In this document: piece by piece, positions 8,527-17,601 of the stretch
Layout: each line of letters starts with the position of its first letter
Position numbering within the stretch: the first letter of the stretch is position 1
NCBI RefSeq assembly: GCF_016863335.1
Contig: NZ_BOOR01000010.1
Coordinates: 62,001-126,000 of the forward strand
Direction: 5' to 3'
Length of the DNA: 64,000 nucleotides
Source of the DNA: Planotetraspora thailandica
Lineage (GTDB): Bacteria; Actinomycetota; Actinomycetes; Streptosporangiales; Streptosporangiaceae
Translations under genes and position numbers: made by a program
The notes under the pieces: model-generated
Databases searched by the model: none
Told to the model about the DNA's origin: nothing
What the model saw: only the letters and a program-made list of their open reading frames with translations

Positions 8527-8593
8527 CAGCACCTACGTAGGACTTCGCCCATATTGACCAGTTAATACCAAGGAGAAGCGTAGGATCTACTCG
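8527..8593. promoter_or_regulatory. Divergent FUSC/marR control region with a palindrome
   Basis: A 67-bp gap separates the divergent starts. It holds the perfect 10-bp palindrome CCTACGTAGG at 8532-8541 and a related half, CGTAGG, at 8579-8584. AAGGAG at 8570-8575 is the likely ribosome binding site for the MarR gene. The palindrome sits on the expected 5' leader of the FUSC gene and is a candidate MarR operator. No convincing -35/-10 pair can be assigned. Confidence 0.4.
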
Positions 8594-9055
8594 ATGAACG
8601 AGCAAGAGGGGGCGGCAACCGTACGGCGGGGCGCGATGCGGCTCGCCCGGCGGCTGCGCATGGAGAGACCGGCGGGGAGCCTCAACGGGACCAAGCTGAG
8701 CGTGCTCGCCGACCTCCACAGGAGCGGCGGCATGACGCCGACGGAGATCGCGGCGGCCGAGCACGTCAAGGCCCAGTCGATGACCCGGGTGCTCGCCGAC
8801 CTGGAGGGCGAGGGGCTCGTGGCGCGGCATCGCGACCCGTCCGACGGGCGGCAGTGGGTGGTCACGCTCACCCCGGCCGGGCGGGACGCCCTGGTCGAGG
8901 ACATGGCCCACCGCGACGCGTGGCTGGCCGCCGCCATCGACGGGCATCTGTCCCCCGCCGAGCGCCACCTGCTCTACATGGCCGGAGAGCTCATGGAGCG
9001 GCTCGCCGAGGCCGGACGATCACCTGTGTCCGACACCACCCTCCCTGGCCGTTAA
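8594..9055 (+). CDS. MarR family transcriptional regulator
   Basis: A 153-residue winged-helix regulator. The recognition helix region is TPTEIAAAEHVKAQSMTRVLADLEGEGLVARH, followed by the wing DPSDGRQWVVTLTPAGRDAL, where D-x-R-D/G is the family signature. N- and C-terminal helices give the usual dimer interface. It is transcribed divergently from the FUSC exporter and most likely represses it until an aromatic acid or similar ligand binds. The ATG at 8594 is 18 bp after AAGGAG. The following gene starts 31 bp downstream and could be co-transcribed. Confidence 0.9.
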   Translation: MNEQEGAATVRRGAMRLARRLRMERPAGSLNGTKLSVLADLHRSGGMTPTEIAAAEHVKAQSMTRVLADLEGEGLVARHRDPSDGRQWVVTLTPAGRDALVEDMAHRDAWLAAAIDGHLSPAERHLLYMAGELMERLAEAGRSPVSDTTLPGR

Positions 9056-9086
9056 CGCCCGGTACCCCCCGGGTTATGGTCGCGGC

Positions 9087-9662
9087 ATGGGGAAGATCTA
9101 TGAACGGATCACCGACCGCCTGCGCGACTTCATCACCGGCCAGCCGGTCTTCTTCGTCGCGACCGCCCCCGAGAGCGGCGGCCACGTCAACGTCTCACCC
9201 AAGGGATACGCCGACACCTTCGCTGTCATCGACGACACCACGGTCGCCTACCTCGACCTGGACGGCAGCGGAGTCGAGACGATCGCCCACATCCGCGACA
9301 ACGGCCGCGTCACCCTGATGTTCTGCGCCTTCGGCGGCTCGCCCAACATCGTGCGCCTGTACGGCACCGGCCGTGTGGTGACCCCTCTGGACGACGACTT
9401 CGACGAGCTGATCAAGCTTTTCGGCCCGCATCCGGGCGTGCGGTCGATCATCGTCGTGCGCTGCGGCCGCATCAGCGACTCGTGCGGCTTCTCCGTGCCG
9501 TTCATGAGCTTCGACGAGGACCGGACGCTGCTCGACGAGTGGGCCGGCCGCAAGGACGTGCAGCAGAAGAGGGCCTACCGCTCGAAGAACAACCGGGAGA
9601 GCATCGACGGGCTGCCCGCGTTGCGCGCGGAGGAGACCGACCCGGTCGCCCGGCACTCCTGA
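9087..9662 (+). CDS. Pyridoxamine 5'-phosphate oxidase-fold protein
   Basis: A 191-residue protein with the split-barrel flavin-binding fold. Recognisable segments are QPVFFVATAPESGGHVNVSP, TVAYLDLDGSGVETIAHI and GRVTLMFCAFGGSPNIVRLY, with GRVV(T) at the following strand. It resembles the general actinobacterial PNPOx-like family with predicted FMN or F420 binding rather than true PdxH, whose PLP-binding residues I do not see. The cofactor and reaction are unknown. The ATG at 9087 begins directly at the first helix. It follows the marR gene in the same direction and converges on htpX with only 5 bp between stops. Confidence 0.8.
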   Translation: MGKIYERITDRLRDFITGQPVFFVATAPESGGHVNVSPKGYADTFAVIDDTTVAYLDLDGSGVETIAHIRDNGRVTLMFCAFGGSPNIVRLYGTGRVVTPLDDDFDELIKLFGPHPGVRSIIVVRCGRISDSCGFSVPFMSFDEDRTLLDEWAGRKDVQQKRAYRSKNNRESIDGLPALRAEETDPVARHS

Positions 9663-9667
9663 CGGGA

Positions 9668-10516
9668 TCAGCGGCGGTAGCCCGCCATCCGCTCCAGGCG
9701 GGAGATCCGCTCGGCGATCGGCGGGTGGGTGGAGAACAGCCTGCCGATGCCCGCCTGCCGGAACGGGTTGGCGATCATCATGTGGCTGGCGGAGGCCAGG
9801 CGCCCGTTCTCGGGCAGCGGAAGCTGGCGGATGCCCATCTCGATCTTCCGCAGGGCCGAGGCCAGGGCGAGCGGATCGCCCGTCAGCCGGGCACCGGACT
9901 CGTCGGCGGCGAACTCGCGCGAGCGGGAGATCGCCATCTGGATCATCGACGCGGCGACGGGCCCGAGGATCATGACGAGCAGGGCGCCGAGGACGCCGGG
10001 GCCCTCGTCGTCGTCGGAGCCGAAGAACAGCCCGATGTACCCGAAGTAGGTGATCATCGTGGCGAGGGCACCGGCGATCGAGGAGATCAGGATGTCGCGG
10101 TTGTAGACGTGCGAGAGCTCGTGCCCGATCACGCCCTTGAGCTCACGCTCGTTGAGGATGCCGAGGACGCCGTGGGTGACGCAGACGGCGGCGTTGCGCG
10201 GGTTGCGGCCCGTGGCGAACGCGTTGGGCTGCATGGTCGGGGAGATGTAGAGCCGGGGCATGGGCTGGCGGGCGTCGTAGGACAACTCCCGCACGATCCG
10301 GTAGAGCACCGGCTGCTCGACCTCGGCGACGGGCCTGGCCCGCATGGCGGACAACGCGATCTTGTCGGAGAAGAAGTAGGCGAGGCCGTTCACCACGAGG
10401 GCCACGATCAGCGCGAACCGCACGCCCCCGCCGCCCCCGAGCCAGGCCCCCAGCACCAGGATCAACGCGGACAGCGCCCCCAGAAGGACCGCGGTACGCA
10501 GGCCGTTGTGGTGCAC
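9668..10516 (-). CDS. htpX: HtpX-like zinc metalloprotease (M48)
   Basis: A 282-residue membrane protease. Two hydrophobic helices occupy residues 8-28 and 33-52. The zinc-binding site is HELSH at 132-136, with the third ligand expected in the downstream [10 protein letters not shown] Glu. Two more hydrophobic segments follow ([12 protein letters not shown] and [16 protein letters not shown]). HtpX cleaves misfolded membrane proteins at the cytoplasmic face. The GTG at 10516 follows a strong GAGGAGGAGG. It is the last gene downstream of nuoN, 75 bp away, in the same direction, so it may be part of the same transcript. Confidence 0.95.
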   Translation of the reverse strand: MHHNGLRTAVLLGALSALILVLGAWLGGGGGVRFALIVALVVNGLAYFFSDKIALSAMRARPVAEVEQPVLYRIVRELSYDARQPMPRLYISPTMQPNAFATGRNPRNAAVCVTHGVLGILNERELKGVIGHELSHVYNRDILISSIAGALATMITYFGYIGLFFGSDDDEGPGVLGALLVMILGPVAASMIQMAISRSREFAADESGARLTGDPLALASALRKIEMGIRQLPLPENGRLASASHMMIANPFRQAGIGRLFSTHPPIAERISRLERMAGYRR

Positions 10517-10538
10517 GCCTCCTCCTCACGGTTTGGTG

Positions 10539-10575
10539 CGTTCAGCCTTACTAACGCCTACGGCTCGGCTGAACG
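10539..10575 (-). other. Stem-loop between nuoN and htpX
   Basis: CGTTCAGCC (10539-10547) and GGCTGAACG (10567-10575) form a perfect 9-bp stem with a 19-nt loop. No T-run follows on either strand, so it is not a classical terminator; it may attenuate or process the nuoN-htpX transcript. Confidence 0.35.
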
Positions 10576-10591
10576 TTCCCGGCACAGGCGG

Positions 10592-12202
10592 TCAGGCCAC
10601 TGCGGCCAGGACCACCTGCGGGACGACGGAGAAGACCAGGGTGACCGCCAAGGCGACGCCCACGGCGGCCGCGACGGGCAGTGACCTCGGCCTGCCCGCG
10701 ACCTCGCCGGCGGCGGCCGGGGTGAAGAGCTTGGCCGTCCAGGCGATGTAGTAATACAGCCCGATGACCGTGTTGACCGCCATGACGACGGCGAGCCAGC
10801 CGAGCCCGCCGTCGACGATCGCCCGGAACACGACCACTTTGGCGAACAGCCCGGCGAGGCCGGGGGGAAGCCCGGCCAGGCAGATGAGCGAGAAGGCGAG
10901 GGCCGCTGCGGCGGCGGGGCGACGGAAGATCAGCCCGCGGTAGTCGTCCAGAAGGTCGCGCTCTCGCGCCCGGGAGACCAGCATGACCACGCCGAACGCC
11001 ACGAGGTTCATCGCCGCGTAGAACACGAGGTAGGCCACTGACGCGCCCACCGCGACGTCCCCGCGAGCCACTCGGGCGAAGACGGCCAGTGGGGCGAGGA
11101 TGTAGCCGGACTGGGCGACCGACGACCAGGCGAGCACCCGTACGGCCCGGCGCTGCCGGAGCGCGAGGACGTTGCCCGCGGTCATGGTCAGCGCGGCGAC
11201 GACGGCCACGACGGGAGCCCACACGGCCGCCTGGGCCGCCAGCGCGGTCGTGAGGACGAGGATGAGCCCGGCGAACCCGGCGGCCTTCGAGATCACCGAC
11301 AGCAGGGCGGCCACGGGGACGGGAGCGCCCTCGTAGACGTCGCCCGCCCAGGAGTGGAACGGCACCGCGGCGACCTTGAAGGCGAACCCCGCCAGCACGA
11401 GGACGGTCGCGACGGCCGTGACAGGCCCGAGCCCCGTCGGGGCGCCGGTGTTGAAGAAGGCGGCCGTCGGGACAGGTCCGAGCCTCGCCGGGGTGCCGCC
11501 GCTGAGGGCGGTGGCGATGTCGCTCAGGTGCACCGAACCGGTCAGACCGTAGAGGAGGGACACGCCGAAGAGCATGATCGCGGTGGAGACCACGGACACA
11601 AGGAAGAGCTTGAGCGCCGCCTCGGAGGCGCGGCCGTCATAGCGCCTCATCGCGGTCAGCGCGAAGACCGGCAGCGACACCAGTTCGAGCGAGACGACCA
11701 GCATGATCAGGTCGCGGGAGGCGGCCAGCAGCACCGCCCCGGCCAGCGTGCACAGCAGCAGGAAGTACCACTCGCCGACCGGGAGGCGCCCGCCCGCGAG
11801 TTCGGCCATCGACATCAGGACGACGACCAGCCCGGCGGTCAGCGCCAGCCCGGCGAAGATCAGCGCGAACCGATCGAGCACGAACGAACAGGACGTACCC
11901 GCATGGACGAGCTCCTCCGGCGCGTTGATGAACACGTTCAGCGTCACGGTCATCCGCGCGGGCATCGGCGGGGGCGTCGGCAGAGCTGGGGGCACGCAGA
12001 ACGTCTGCCACCACCCTCCCCGCACGGCCTGAGCCGCCGTGACACCGAGCCCCGCGACGACGCCGCCGAGTGTGACCAGGCCGAGCAGCCGGCCGGAGCC
12101 GGGGCGGTGGGGCAGGAAGGCGTCCAGCACGAGCACCAGCCCGGCGACCAGCGCGAGGATCAGCGGGACAGCGATCACGGTGTAGTCGATGGACTGGATC
12201 AC
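10592..12202 (-). CDS. nuoN: NADH-quinone oxidoreductase subunit N (NuoN)
   Basis: A 536-residue antiporter-like subunit of the membrane arm of respiratory complex I, with about 14 hydrophobic helices. Conserved features include SMAELAGGRLPVGEWYFLLL, the FKVAAVPFHSWAGDVYEGAP block with the functional Lys and His, and a C-terminal VVMAVNTVIGLYYYI. The GTG start at 12202 overlaps the nuoM stop (GTGA), so the genes are translationally coupled. Proton translocation is the predicted role. It ends the membrane-arm gene block before htpX. Confidence 0.95.
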   Translation of the reverse strand: MIQSIDYTVIAVPLILALVAGLVLVLDAFLPHRPGSGRLLGLVTLGGVVAGLGVTAAQAVRGGWWQTFCVPPALPTPPPMPARMTVTLNVFINAPEELVHAGTSCSFVLDRFALIFAGLALTAGLVVVLMSMAELAGGRLPVGEWYFLLLCTLAGAVLLAASRDLIMLVVSLELVSLPVFALTAMRRYDGRASEAALKLFLVSVVSTAIMLFGVSLLYGLTGSVHLSDIATALSGGTPARLGPVPTAAFFNTGAPTGLGPVTAVATVLVLAGFAFKVAAVPFHSWAGDVYEGAPVPVAALLSVISKAAGFAGLILVLTTALAAQAAVWAPVVAVVAALTMTAGNVLALRQRRAVRVLAWSSVAQSGYILAPLAVFARVARGDVAVGASVAYLVFYAAMNLVAFGVVMLVSRARERDLLDDYRGLIFRRPAAAAALAFSLICLAGLPPGLAGLFAKVVVFRAIVDGGLGWLAVVMAVNTVIGLYYYIAWTAKLFTPAAAGEVAGRPRSLPVAAAVGVALAVTLVFSVVPQVVLAAVA

Positions 12203-13815
12203 CCGGTCCCACCTCCGATGCCGAAGATCGCGTGTACGGCGGGCGTCGTCAGCGCGAGCAGGGCCTTGGGCCACACACCGAACGCGATGGTCAGCGCCAC
12301 GAGCGGCAGCCACGCGGCCAGTTCGTGGGCGGTCACGTCCCTCATGGGGATGGCGCGCGGCGGGCCCGCCTCGGCCACGGCCGTCCCGGTCGCGACGGGC
12401 TCGATCGGCTCGTCCGGCCCGAGCACCACCCGGATCTCCTCCGCCGACGCCAGCGCCGGGCCGACGGGGACGGTCTCACGCGCCCTGCCATGGGTCACCC
12501 GCGACAACATCACCAGGAAGTAGGCGGCGGTGAGCACCGTGCCGACACCGCCGACGGCCATGAACACCAGGAACAGCGGCCGGGACAGCCCGGGGGCGGG
12601 CTGGAACGCCCCCAGCAACGCGAGCATCTCCCCCCAGAACCCGGCGAGCCCCGGCAGCCCCAAAGAGGCCACGCAGGCGAAGGTGAGCAGGGAGGCGACG
12701 TACGGCAGGCGGCGGAGCATGCCGCCTCCCAGCTTCATCAGGTCGGCCGTGCCGTACCGCTCCTTGATGCCGCCGACCACGAAGAACAGCAGCCCGGTGA
12801 TCAGACCGTGGGCGATGTTGCCGAAAAGCGCCGCGTTCATGCCCACCGGGGTGAGCGTGGCGAAGCCGAGCAGCACGAACCCCATGTGGCCGACCGACGA
12901 ATACGCGATCATCCGTTTCAGGTCGCGCTGGGCGAGGCAGGCGAGCGAGCCGTAGATGATGCCGATCACGGCCAGCGCCCCCAGCCAGGGCGCCAGAGCC
13001 TCCGCGCCCTCGGGCAGCACGGGGACGGCGATCCTGGCGAAGCCGTAGGAACCCATCTTGAGCAGCACGCCGGCCAGCAGCACCGAGCCCACCGTCGGCG
13101 CCTCGGTGTGGGCGTCGGGCAGCCACGTGTGGAGCGGCCATATGGGCGTCTTGACCGCCAGCCCGATGCCGATCGCCAGGAACGCCACGATCTGGGCTGA
13201 CCTGGCGATGCCCGACCCGTGGCTCGCGGCCAGGTCGACCATGTCCAGCGTGCCCGCCTGCGCCCAGACGACCAGCAGGCCGAGGAGCAGCACGGCCGAG
13301 CCGAGCAGCGTGTAGAGGATGAACTTGACCGCCGCCGCCCGCCTGTCGCGGCCACCCCAGATCGCGATCACGAAGTACATCGGGATCAGCACGACTTCGA
13401 AGAAGACGAAGAAGACGAGCAGGTCGAGCGCGAGGAAGGTGCCGATCATGCCGACTTCGAGCACGAGCAGCGTGAACACCAGCGCCCGCGTCCGGCCGGC
13501 CTCCGGCGGGTGCCCGGCGAGGTGGAGGAAGCACAGGAACGTCAGCAGCGCGGTCAGCACGACGAGGGGCAGCGAGATGCCGTCGATCCCCAGGTGGAAG
13601 CGCAGGCCGAGGCCGGGGATCCACGGCAGGTCGGTCTGGAGCTGCATACGTCCGGCCTGGCCGTAGTCGAAGACCGCGGCGACGGCCACCGCGATCGCGA
13701 GGACCGCCGCGGAGACGGCGACGCCGTAGCGGCTCGCCGTCCGCCCGCTCACGGCGACCGTTCCGGCGGCGCCGAGCAGCGGAACCGCCGGCAGCAGGAT
13801 CAGGAGCCAGTTCAT
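12199..13815 (-). CDS. nuoM: NADH-quinone oxidoreductase subunit M (NuoM)
   Basis: A 538-residue antiporter-like complex I subunit. Signature blocks are PLVVLTALLTFLCFLHLAG, FFVFFEVVLIPMYFVI with the conserved functional Glu of helix 5, [19 protein letters not shown] with the Lys and His of the proton path, and RMIAYSSVGHMGFVLLG. A hydrophilic insertion of about 45 residues (AEEIRVVLGPDEPIEPVA) precedes the last helices. ATG 13815 starts the first hydrophobic helix and overlaps the nuoL stop (ATGA). Confidence 0.95.
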   Translation of the reverse strand: MNWLLILLPAVPLLGAAGTVAVSGRTASRYGVAVSAAVLAIAVAVAAVFDYGQAGRMQLQTDLPWIPGLGLRFHLGIDGISLPLVVLTALLTFLCFLHLAGHPPEAGRTRALVFTLLVLEVGMIGTFLALDLLVFFVFFEVVLIPMYFVIAIWGGRDRRAAAVKFILYTLLGSAVLLLGLLVVWAQAGTLDMVDLAASHGSGIARSAQIVAFLAIGIGLAVKTPIWPLHTWLPDAHTEAPTVGSVLLAGVLLKMGSYGFARIAVPVLPEGAEALAPWLGALAVIGIIYGSLACLAQRDLKRMIAYSSVGHMGFVLLGFATLTPVGMNAALFGNIAHGLITGLLFFVVGGIKERYGTADLMKLGGGMLRRLPYVASLLTFACVASLGLPGLAGFWGEMLALLGAFQPAPGLSRPLFLVFMAVGGVGTVLTAAYFLVMLSRVTHGRARETVPVGPALASAEEIRVVLGPDEPIEPVATGTAVAEAGPPRAIPMRDVTAHELAAWLPLVALTIAFGVWPKALLALTTPAVHAIFGIGGGTG

Positions 13816-15722
13816 GCCAGCACCACCGCCGCCACCGTGATCAGCAGGAGACCGGCCAGCAGGCCCGTGACGTACAGCTGGGTGTTGCCGTTCTGGGCCA
13901 GCCGTACGAACCCGGACAGGCGTATCGTCAGCCGGCCGGAGCCGCGGACGGCGCCGTCGACCAGCTGCCCGTCGGCCCTGGCCACGGCACGAGCCAGCCG
14001 GAGCACCGGGCGCGCGAACAGGGACCGGTAGAGCTCGTCGACGTAGAACGCCCGCTCGCACACCACGCGGAACGGCCCGAGCATGCGGGCGGGGTCCTGG
14101 CGCGGGGCGCTCCGCCAGAACGCGTAGACGCCCCCGGCGCCCAGGAGCGCCACGAGCAGGCTGACCGCGGCCGAGCCCCAGTCGACGTCGGGGAGACCGG
14201 CGAAGCCCAACAGCAGGGCGGGTACGGCGAGCACGCCGACGGGCCAGAGCATCGACTTCGGCGCCTCACGGCCGTCGAAGACGTGCGCGGTCCCCGGCGG
14301 GGGCTCGGGCAGCGGCTCGACCCGTGACGGGCCGAAGAAGGTCCGCAACCAGGCGCGGGCCGCGTACGCGCCGGTCACGCCGACCGTCAGCAGCGCCGAG
14401 CCGTACAGGAAGGGCTGGGCGGGGCCGTGGGAGTGCTCGATGGCCGCGATCACCGCGTCCTTGCTGAAGAACCCGCCGGCCGGCGGCAACCCCATCAGGG
14501 CGGCGAACCCGATCGTCATCGCGGCGAACGTGAACGGCAGCGCGGTGCGCAACCCGCCCATGTGGCTCATCCGGTTGGAGCCCACGTGGTGGATCACCAC
14601 GCCCGCGCACAGGAACAGCAGCGCCTTGAACGCGCCGTGCGTGAGCAGGTGGAAGATCGCCGCCTGGTCCGAGCCCGCCGCCAGGGCTGCGGCCATGTAC
14701 GCGAGCTGGCTGATCGTCGAATAGGCCAGCACCCGCTTGAGGTCGTTCTGCGCGAGGGCGGCCAGGGCCGCGCCCAGCATGCCGACGGCGGCGACGACCC
14801 CGAGCACGTCGAGCGTCGGCTGCGCGCCGAGGAACAACGGATAGAGCCTGGCGACGATGAAGATGCCGGCCGCGACCATGGTGGCCGCGTGGATGAGCGC
14901 GCTGATCGGCGTCGGGCCTGCCATCGCGTCCGGCAGCCAGGTGTGCAGCGGCGCCTGGGCGCTCTTGCCCGCCACTCCGGCGAGCAGCAACATCGTGGCC
15001 GTGACCAGCGTTCCCGTGGGGATGTCGGCCCGCAGCACGTCGCCGATCCTGAAGCTCCCGGCCGCGACGCCCAGCGTGAAGATCCCGAACAAAAAGCCGA
15101 CGTCGCCCAGCCGGGTGACCAGGAACGCCTTGACCGCCGCCCGCGAGTTGGCCCGGTCCTCCCACCAGTGCCCGATCAGGAGGTAGGAGCACAGGCCCAT
15201 GATCTCCCAGCCTGCGTAGAGCACGATCAGGTCGCCCGCGAAGACCACCAGCGACATCGCGCTGGTGAACAGGCTGATGAAGGCGCTGTAGGACGGATAG
15301 CGCGGGTCGTCGCGCATGTATCCGACCGAGTAGACCTGCACCGCCAGCGCCACCACGGCCACGAGCATGCCGAGCAGCACCGACAGTCCGTCGGCGCGCA
15401 GCGTGAAGGAGATCGGCACCGAGCCCGTCTCGACCAGCGTGAGCGTGCCCTCGGTGGCCCCCGGGAACAGGCCCGACCAGAATTCCCCGCCCGACCAAGA
15501 CACTGAACCCCGCGGCAGCGCGCCGGCCGACCACACGGCGAGCCATGCGGTGAGCGCGAGCGAAGCCGACGCCGGGACGATCGCTGACCACGCCGCCCTG
15601 CGGTTGGCGACCCGGTTGCTCTCCTCCGTACGGCTGCCGCCGCGCGGCCACCGCGACCCCAGCAGCCCCGCGACCGCGCCCGCGAACGGCAACAGGACGA
15701 TCAGGGCGACCACAGTGATCAT
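13812..15722 (-). CDS. nuoL: NADH-quinone oxidoreductase subunit L (NuoL)
   Basis: A 636-residue subunit at the distal end of the membrane arm. The N-terminal oxidoreductase domain and antiporter core are seen in [20 protein letters not shown] and [20 protein letters not shown], carrying the conserved Glu, Lys and His residues of the proton channel. A C-terminal region ([19 protein letters not shown] onward) corresponds to the long lateral helix and terminal membrane anchor. Start ATG 15722 overlaps the nuoK stop. Length and motif order are normal for the family. Confidence 0.95.
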   Translation of the reverse strand: MITVVALIVLLPFAGAVAGLLGSRWPRGGSRTEESNRVANRRAAWSAIVPASASLALTAWLAVWSAGALPRGSVSWSGGEFWSGLFPGATEGTLTLVETGSVPISFTLRADGLSVLLGMLVAVVALAVQVYSVGYMRDDPRYPSYSAFISLFTSAMSLVVFAGDLIVLYAGWEIMGLCSYLLIGHWWEDRANSRAAVKAFLVTRLGDVGFLFGIFTLGVAAGSFRIGDVLRADIPTGTLVTATMLLLAGVAGKSAQAPLHTWLPDAMAGPTPISALIHAATMVAAGIFIVARLYPLFLGAQPTLDVLGVVAAVGMLGAALAALAQNDLKRVLAYSTISQLAYMAAALAAGSDQAAIFHLLTHGAFKALLFLCAGVVIHHVGSNRMSHMGGLRTALPFTFAAMTIGFAALMGLPPAGGFFSKDAVIAAIEHSHGPAQPFLYGSALLTVGVTGAYAARAWLRTFFGPSRVEPLPEPPPGTAHVFDGREAPKSMLWPVGVLAVPALLLGFAGLPDVDWGSAAVSLLVALLGAGGVYAFWRSAPRQDPARMLGPFRVVCERAFYVDELYRSLFARPVLRLARAVARADGQLVDGAVRGSGRLTIRLSGFVRLAQNGNTQLYVTGLLAGLLLITVAAVVLA

Positions 15723-16051
15723 GAGCGGTCCTCCGCGGGGGCGTCCCGTTCGGACAGGTCACGGAGCCGGTCGACGTCGATGCTCCGCCGGTTGCGGAAG
15801 AGGGCCAGCACGATCGCCAGCCCCAGGCCCACCTCCGCGGCGGCTATGACGATCACGAACAACGTGAGCACCTGGCCGCTGTGGAGCCGGTCTTTCAGCC
15901 ACACGTCGAAGACGACGAGGTTGAGGTTGACCGCGTTGAGCATGAGCTCGACCGACATCAGCACGAGGATCGCGTTGCGCCTGGCCAGCACGCCGTACAC
16001 GCCGATCGAAAAGAGCAGGGCGGACACGACGACGGGATAGACGACATGCAT
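15719..16051 (-). CDS. nuoK: NADH-quinone oxidoreductase subunit K (NuoK)
   Basis: A 110-residue, three-helix membrane subunit. The conserved Glu residues appear in [17 protein letters not shown] and [18 protein letters not shown], which line the central proton path. It is slightly longer than usual because of a polar C-terminal tail ([11 protein letters not shown]). The ATG at 16051 is 33 bp after the nuoJ stop, the only sizeable gap inside this block. Confidence 0.95.
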   Translation of the reverse strand: MHVVYPVVVSALLFSIGVYGVLARRNAILVLMSVELMLNAVNLNLVVFDVWLKDRLHSGQVLTLFVIVIAAAEVGLGLAIVLALFRNRRSIDVDRLRDLSERDAPAEDRS

Positions 16052-16084
16052 GTCAGCCCACCGCCCCCGCCGGGCGCGGGCCGG

Positions 16085-16624
16085 TCATTCCCGGCCCTTG
16101 ATGTCGGTACGGGACAGGACGATGGCGCCGATCAGGGCGGCGAGCAGGAGCACCGACAACGCCTCGAACGGCAGCACCCACGTTCTGAAGATGCTCGACC
16201 CCAGCTCCTCGGCCGACCCGCGGCCGGGCTCGAGCGGCGTGTAGGCCGCGCCGAACCCGGCGACGACCACGCTCACCAGCAGGGCGGCCGTCGAGACGGC
16301 GACGAGCCCGGCGGCCCACCGGTTGCCGGAGTCGAGGTCGGCCGACCGGCCGATGGGGGCCCGGGTCAGCATGATCCCGAAGAGCAGCAGCACCACGATC
16401 GCGCCCACGTAGATGAGGACCTGCACCCAGGCCACGAACTCGGCGGTCAGCACGAGGTATCCGCCGGCCAGCGCGCCGAAGCAGACCACCAGCCACAACG
16501 CCGCGTGCACCAGTTGCCTGGTCGTGACGACCATCAGCGCGGACCCGAGGGCGACCAGGCCGAGCAGCAGGAACACGATCTCCGGCCCGCTGGGCGGCCA
16601 GAGCCCGGGCGCCTCCGATGTCAC
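16085..16624 (-). CDS. nuoJ: NADH-quinone oxidoreductase subunit J (NuoJ)
   Basis: A 179-residue membrane subunit with five hydrophobic segments. The conserved loop in helix 3 is visible as [20 protein letters not shown], which contains the pi-bulge region important for coupling. The GTG start at 16624 overlaps the nuoI stop (GTGA). It ends with a short polar tail (SRTDIKGRE). Confidence 0.93.
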   Translation of the reverse strand: MTSEAPGLWPPSGPEIVFLLLGLVALGSALMVVTTRQLVHAALWLVVCFGALAGGYLVLTAEFVAWVQVLIYVGAIVVLLLFGIMLTRAPIGRSADLDSGNRWAAGLVAVSTAALLVSVVVAGFGAAYTPLEPGRGSAEELGSSIFRTWVLPFEALSVLLLAALIGAIVLSRTDIKGRE

Positions 16625-17388
16625 GCGTCCTCCTCTGGCCCGTCCTTCTTCTTCGGGAGCGACCCAGGGGGCCGGATGGAGCGGATGTCCCGCATGGGAC
16701 GGGGCGGTTCCCGGCGCGGCGGCGCCTTCTCTGTGACCGCCTTCTCCGTGGCCGCCTGCTCTGTCGCCGCCTGCTCTGTGGCCGTCTGCTCTGTGGCCGT
16801 CTGCTCCGTCGCCGTCTGCTCCGTCGCCGTCTGCTCCGTCGCCGGGGCGGCCTCCCCCGTACGGCCGGCAGGCCTGGCCGTACCACGGGCGGGGCGGGAC
16901 GCGGCGGCGATCTCCTTGGGCGGCTCGGCGCTCACCTCGTGCGGCGGCGGAGGCGGCACGGTGGCCGCCCACTCGCCGAGCCGGTCCTTCTCGTGCAGGA
17001 GATCGCGGATGTCGTATTCGGCGTACTCGAACTCCGGCGACCAGAACAGCGCGTCGAAGGGGCAGACCTCGATGCAGATCCCGCAGTACATGCACAGGGA
17101 GAAGTCGATCGCGAACCGGTCGAGCATGTTGCGGGCTCGCGGCCTGCCGCCCTCGGGGGCCGGCAGGGTCTCCTTGTGCGAGTCGATGTAGATGCACCAG
17201 TCGGGGCACTCGCGGGCGCACAGCATGCACACGGTGCAGTTCTCCTCGACCAGGGCGATCACGCCCCGGCTCCGGGGAGGCAGGTCAGGCTTGACCTCGG
17301 GATACTGCTGCGTCTCCGACTTGCGCAGCATGTGCCGCATCGTCACGGCAAGCCCCTTGGCCAACCCCTCTCCTGGTATGCGCGCCAT
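16621..17388 (-). CDS. nuoI: NADH-quinone oxidoreductase subunit I (NuoI) with repetitive C-terminal tail
   Basis: The peripheral-arm ferredoxin subunit that carries clusters N6a/N6b. Two 4Fe-4S motifs are intact: Cys 51, 54, 57, 61 ([12 protein letters not shown]) and Cys 99, 102, 105, 109 ([12 protein letters not shown]). The conserved core ends near residue 150. A long Pro/Ala/Glu-rich tail then follows, including eight pentapeptide units of ATEQT type at about residues 183-222, ending in a basic PKKKD stretch; the total of 255 residues is well above the usual 160-200. ATG 17388 ([12 protein letters not shown]) is preferred; upstream ATGs at 17397, 17400 and 17409 are in frame and none has a clear Shine-Dalgarno. 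It is the first gene of the I-J-K-L-M-N block, separated from nuoH by an inserted cassette. Confidence 0.93.
   Translation of the reverse strand: MARIPGEGLAKGLAVTMRHMLRKSETQQYPEVKPDLPPRSRGVIALVEENCTVCMLCARECPDWCIYIDSHKETLPAPEGGRPRARNMLDRFAIDFSLCMYCGICIEVCPFDALFWSPEFEYAEYDIRDLLHEKDRLGEWAATVPPPPPHEVSAEPPKEIAAASRPARGTARPAGRTGEAAPATEQTATEQTATEQTATEQTATEQAATEQAATEKAVTEKAPPRREPPRPMRDIRSIRPPGSLPKKKDGPEEDA
16723..16842 (-). repeat. Eight tandem 15-bp units in nuoI
   Basis: Eight in-frame 15-bp units encode four ATEQT, two ATEQA, then ATEKA and VTEKA. The units nearest the core domain are almost identical and the last two have diverged, as expected of a slippage-expanded array. The array lies entirely inside the nuoI C-terminal extension. 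Confidence 0.9.
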
Positions 17389-17445
17389 GTGCAACATCAT
17401 GGCGCACAAGTGCCGACACGTGAATCCGTGATGAGGTCCTATCGG

Positions 17446-17486
17446 TTATCCACAATTTCCACAGGTTCGGCAGCGCATTATCCACA
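17446..17486 (+). promoter_or_regulatory. Two perfect DnaA-box sequences (TTATCCACA) at the nuo break point
   Basis: TTATCCACA occurs at 17446-17454 and again at 17478-17486 in the same orientation, with a degenerate copy (ATTTCCACA) at 17455-17463 between them. They lie in the 213-bp gap between nuoI and the ABC cassette. A small hairpin (CCCC/GGGG with loop TGAA, 17505-17516) follows. The sequence match to the DnaA box consensus is exact; binding is inferred. dnaA/dnaN are not present, so this is not the chromosomal origin. A regulatory or DnaA-titrating site is more likely. Confidence 0.55.
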
Positions 17487-17601
17487 GAATGTGCAAGCCG
17501 GACGCCCCTGAAGGGGGTCGGCGACCCGTGACAAACATCAGGGGTCTAGTCACGATTCACGACACTTACCCACGAAACCCGCTGTTTCTAGTGTCGAAGC
17601 C

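Noticed and set aside
16723-16842. Regular repeats considered as a CRISPR array
   Set aside because: The 15-bp units are contiguous with no spacers, in frame with nuoI, and encode pentapeptides.
17446-17486. DnaA boxes considered as the chromosomal origin
   Set aside because: Only two or three boxes are present, without an AT-rich unwinding region or dnaA/dnaN neighbours.
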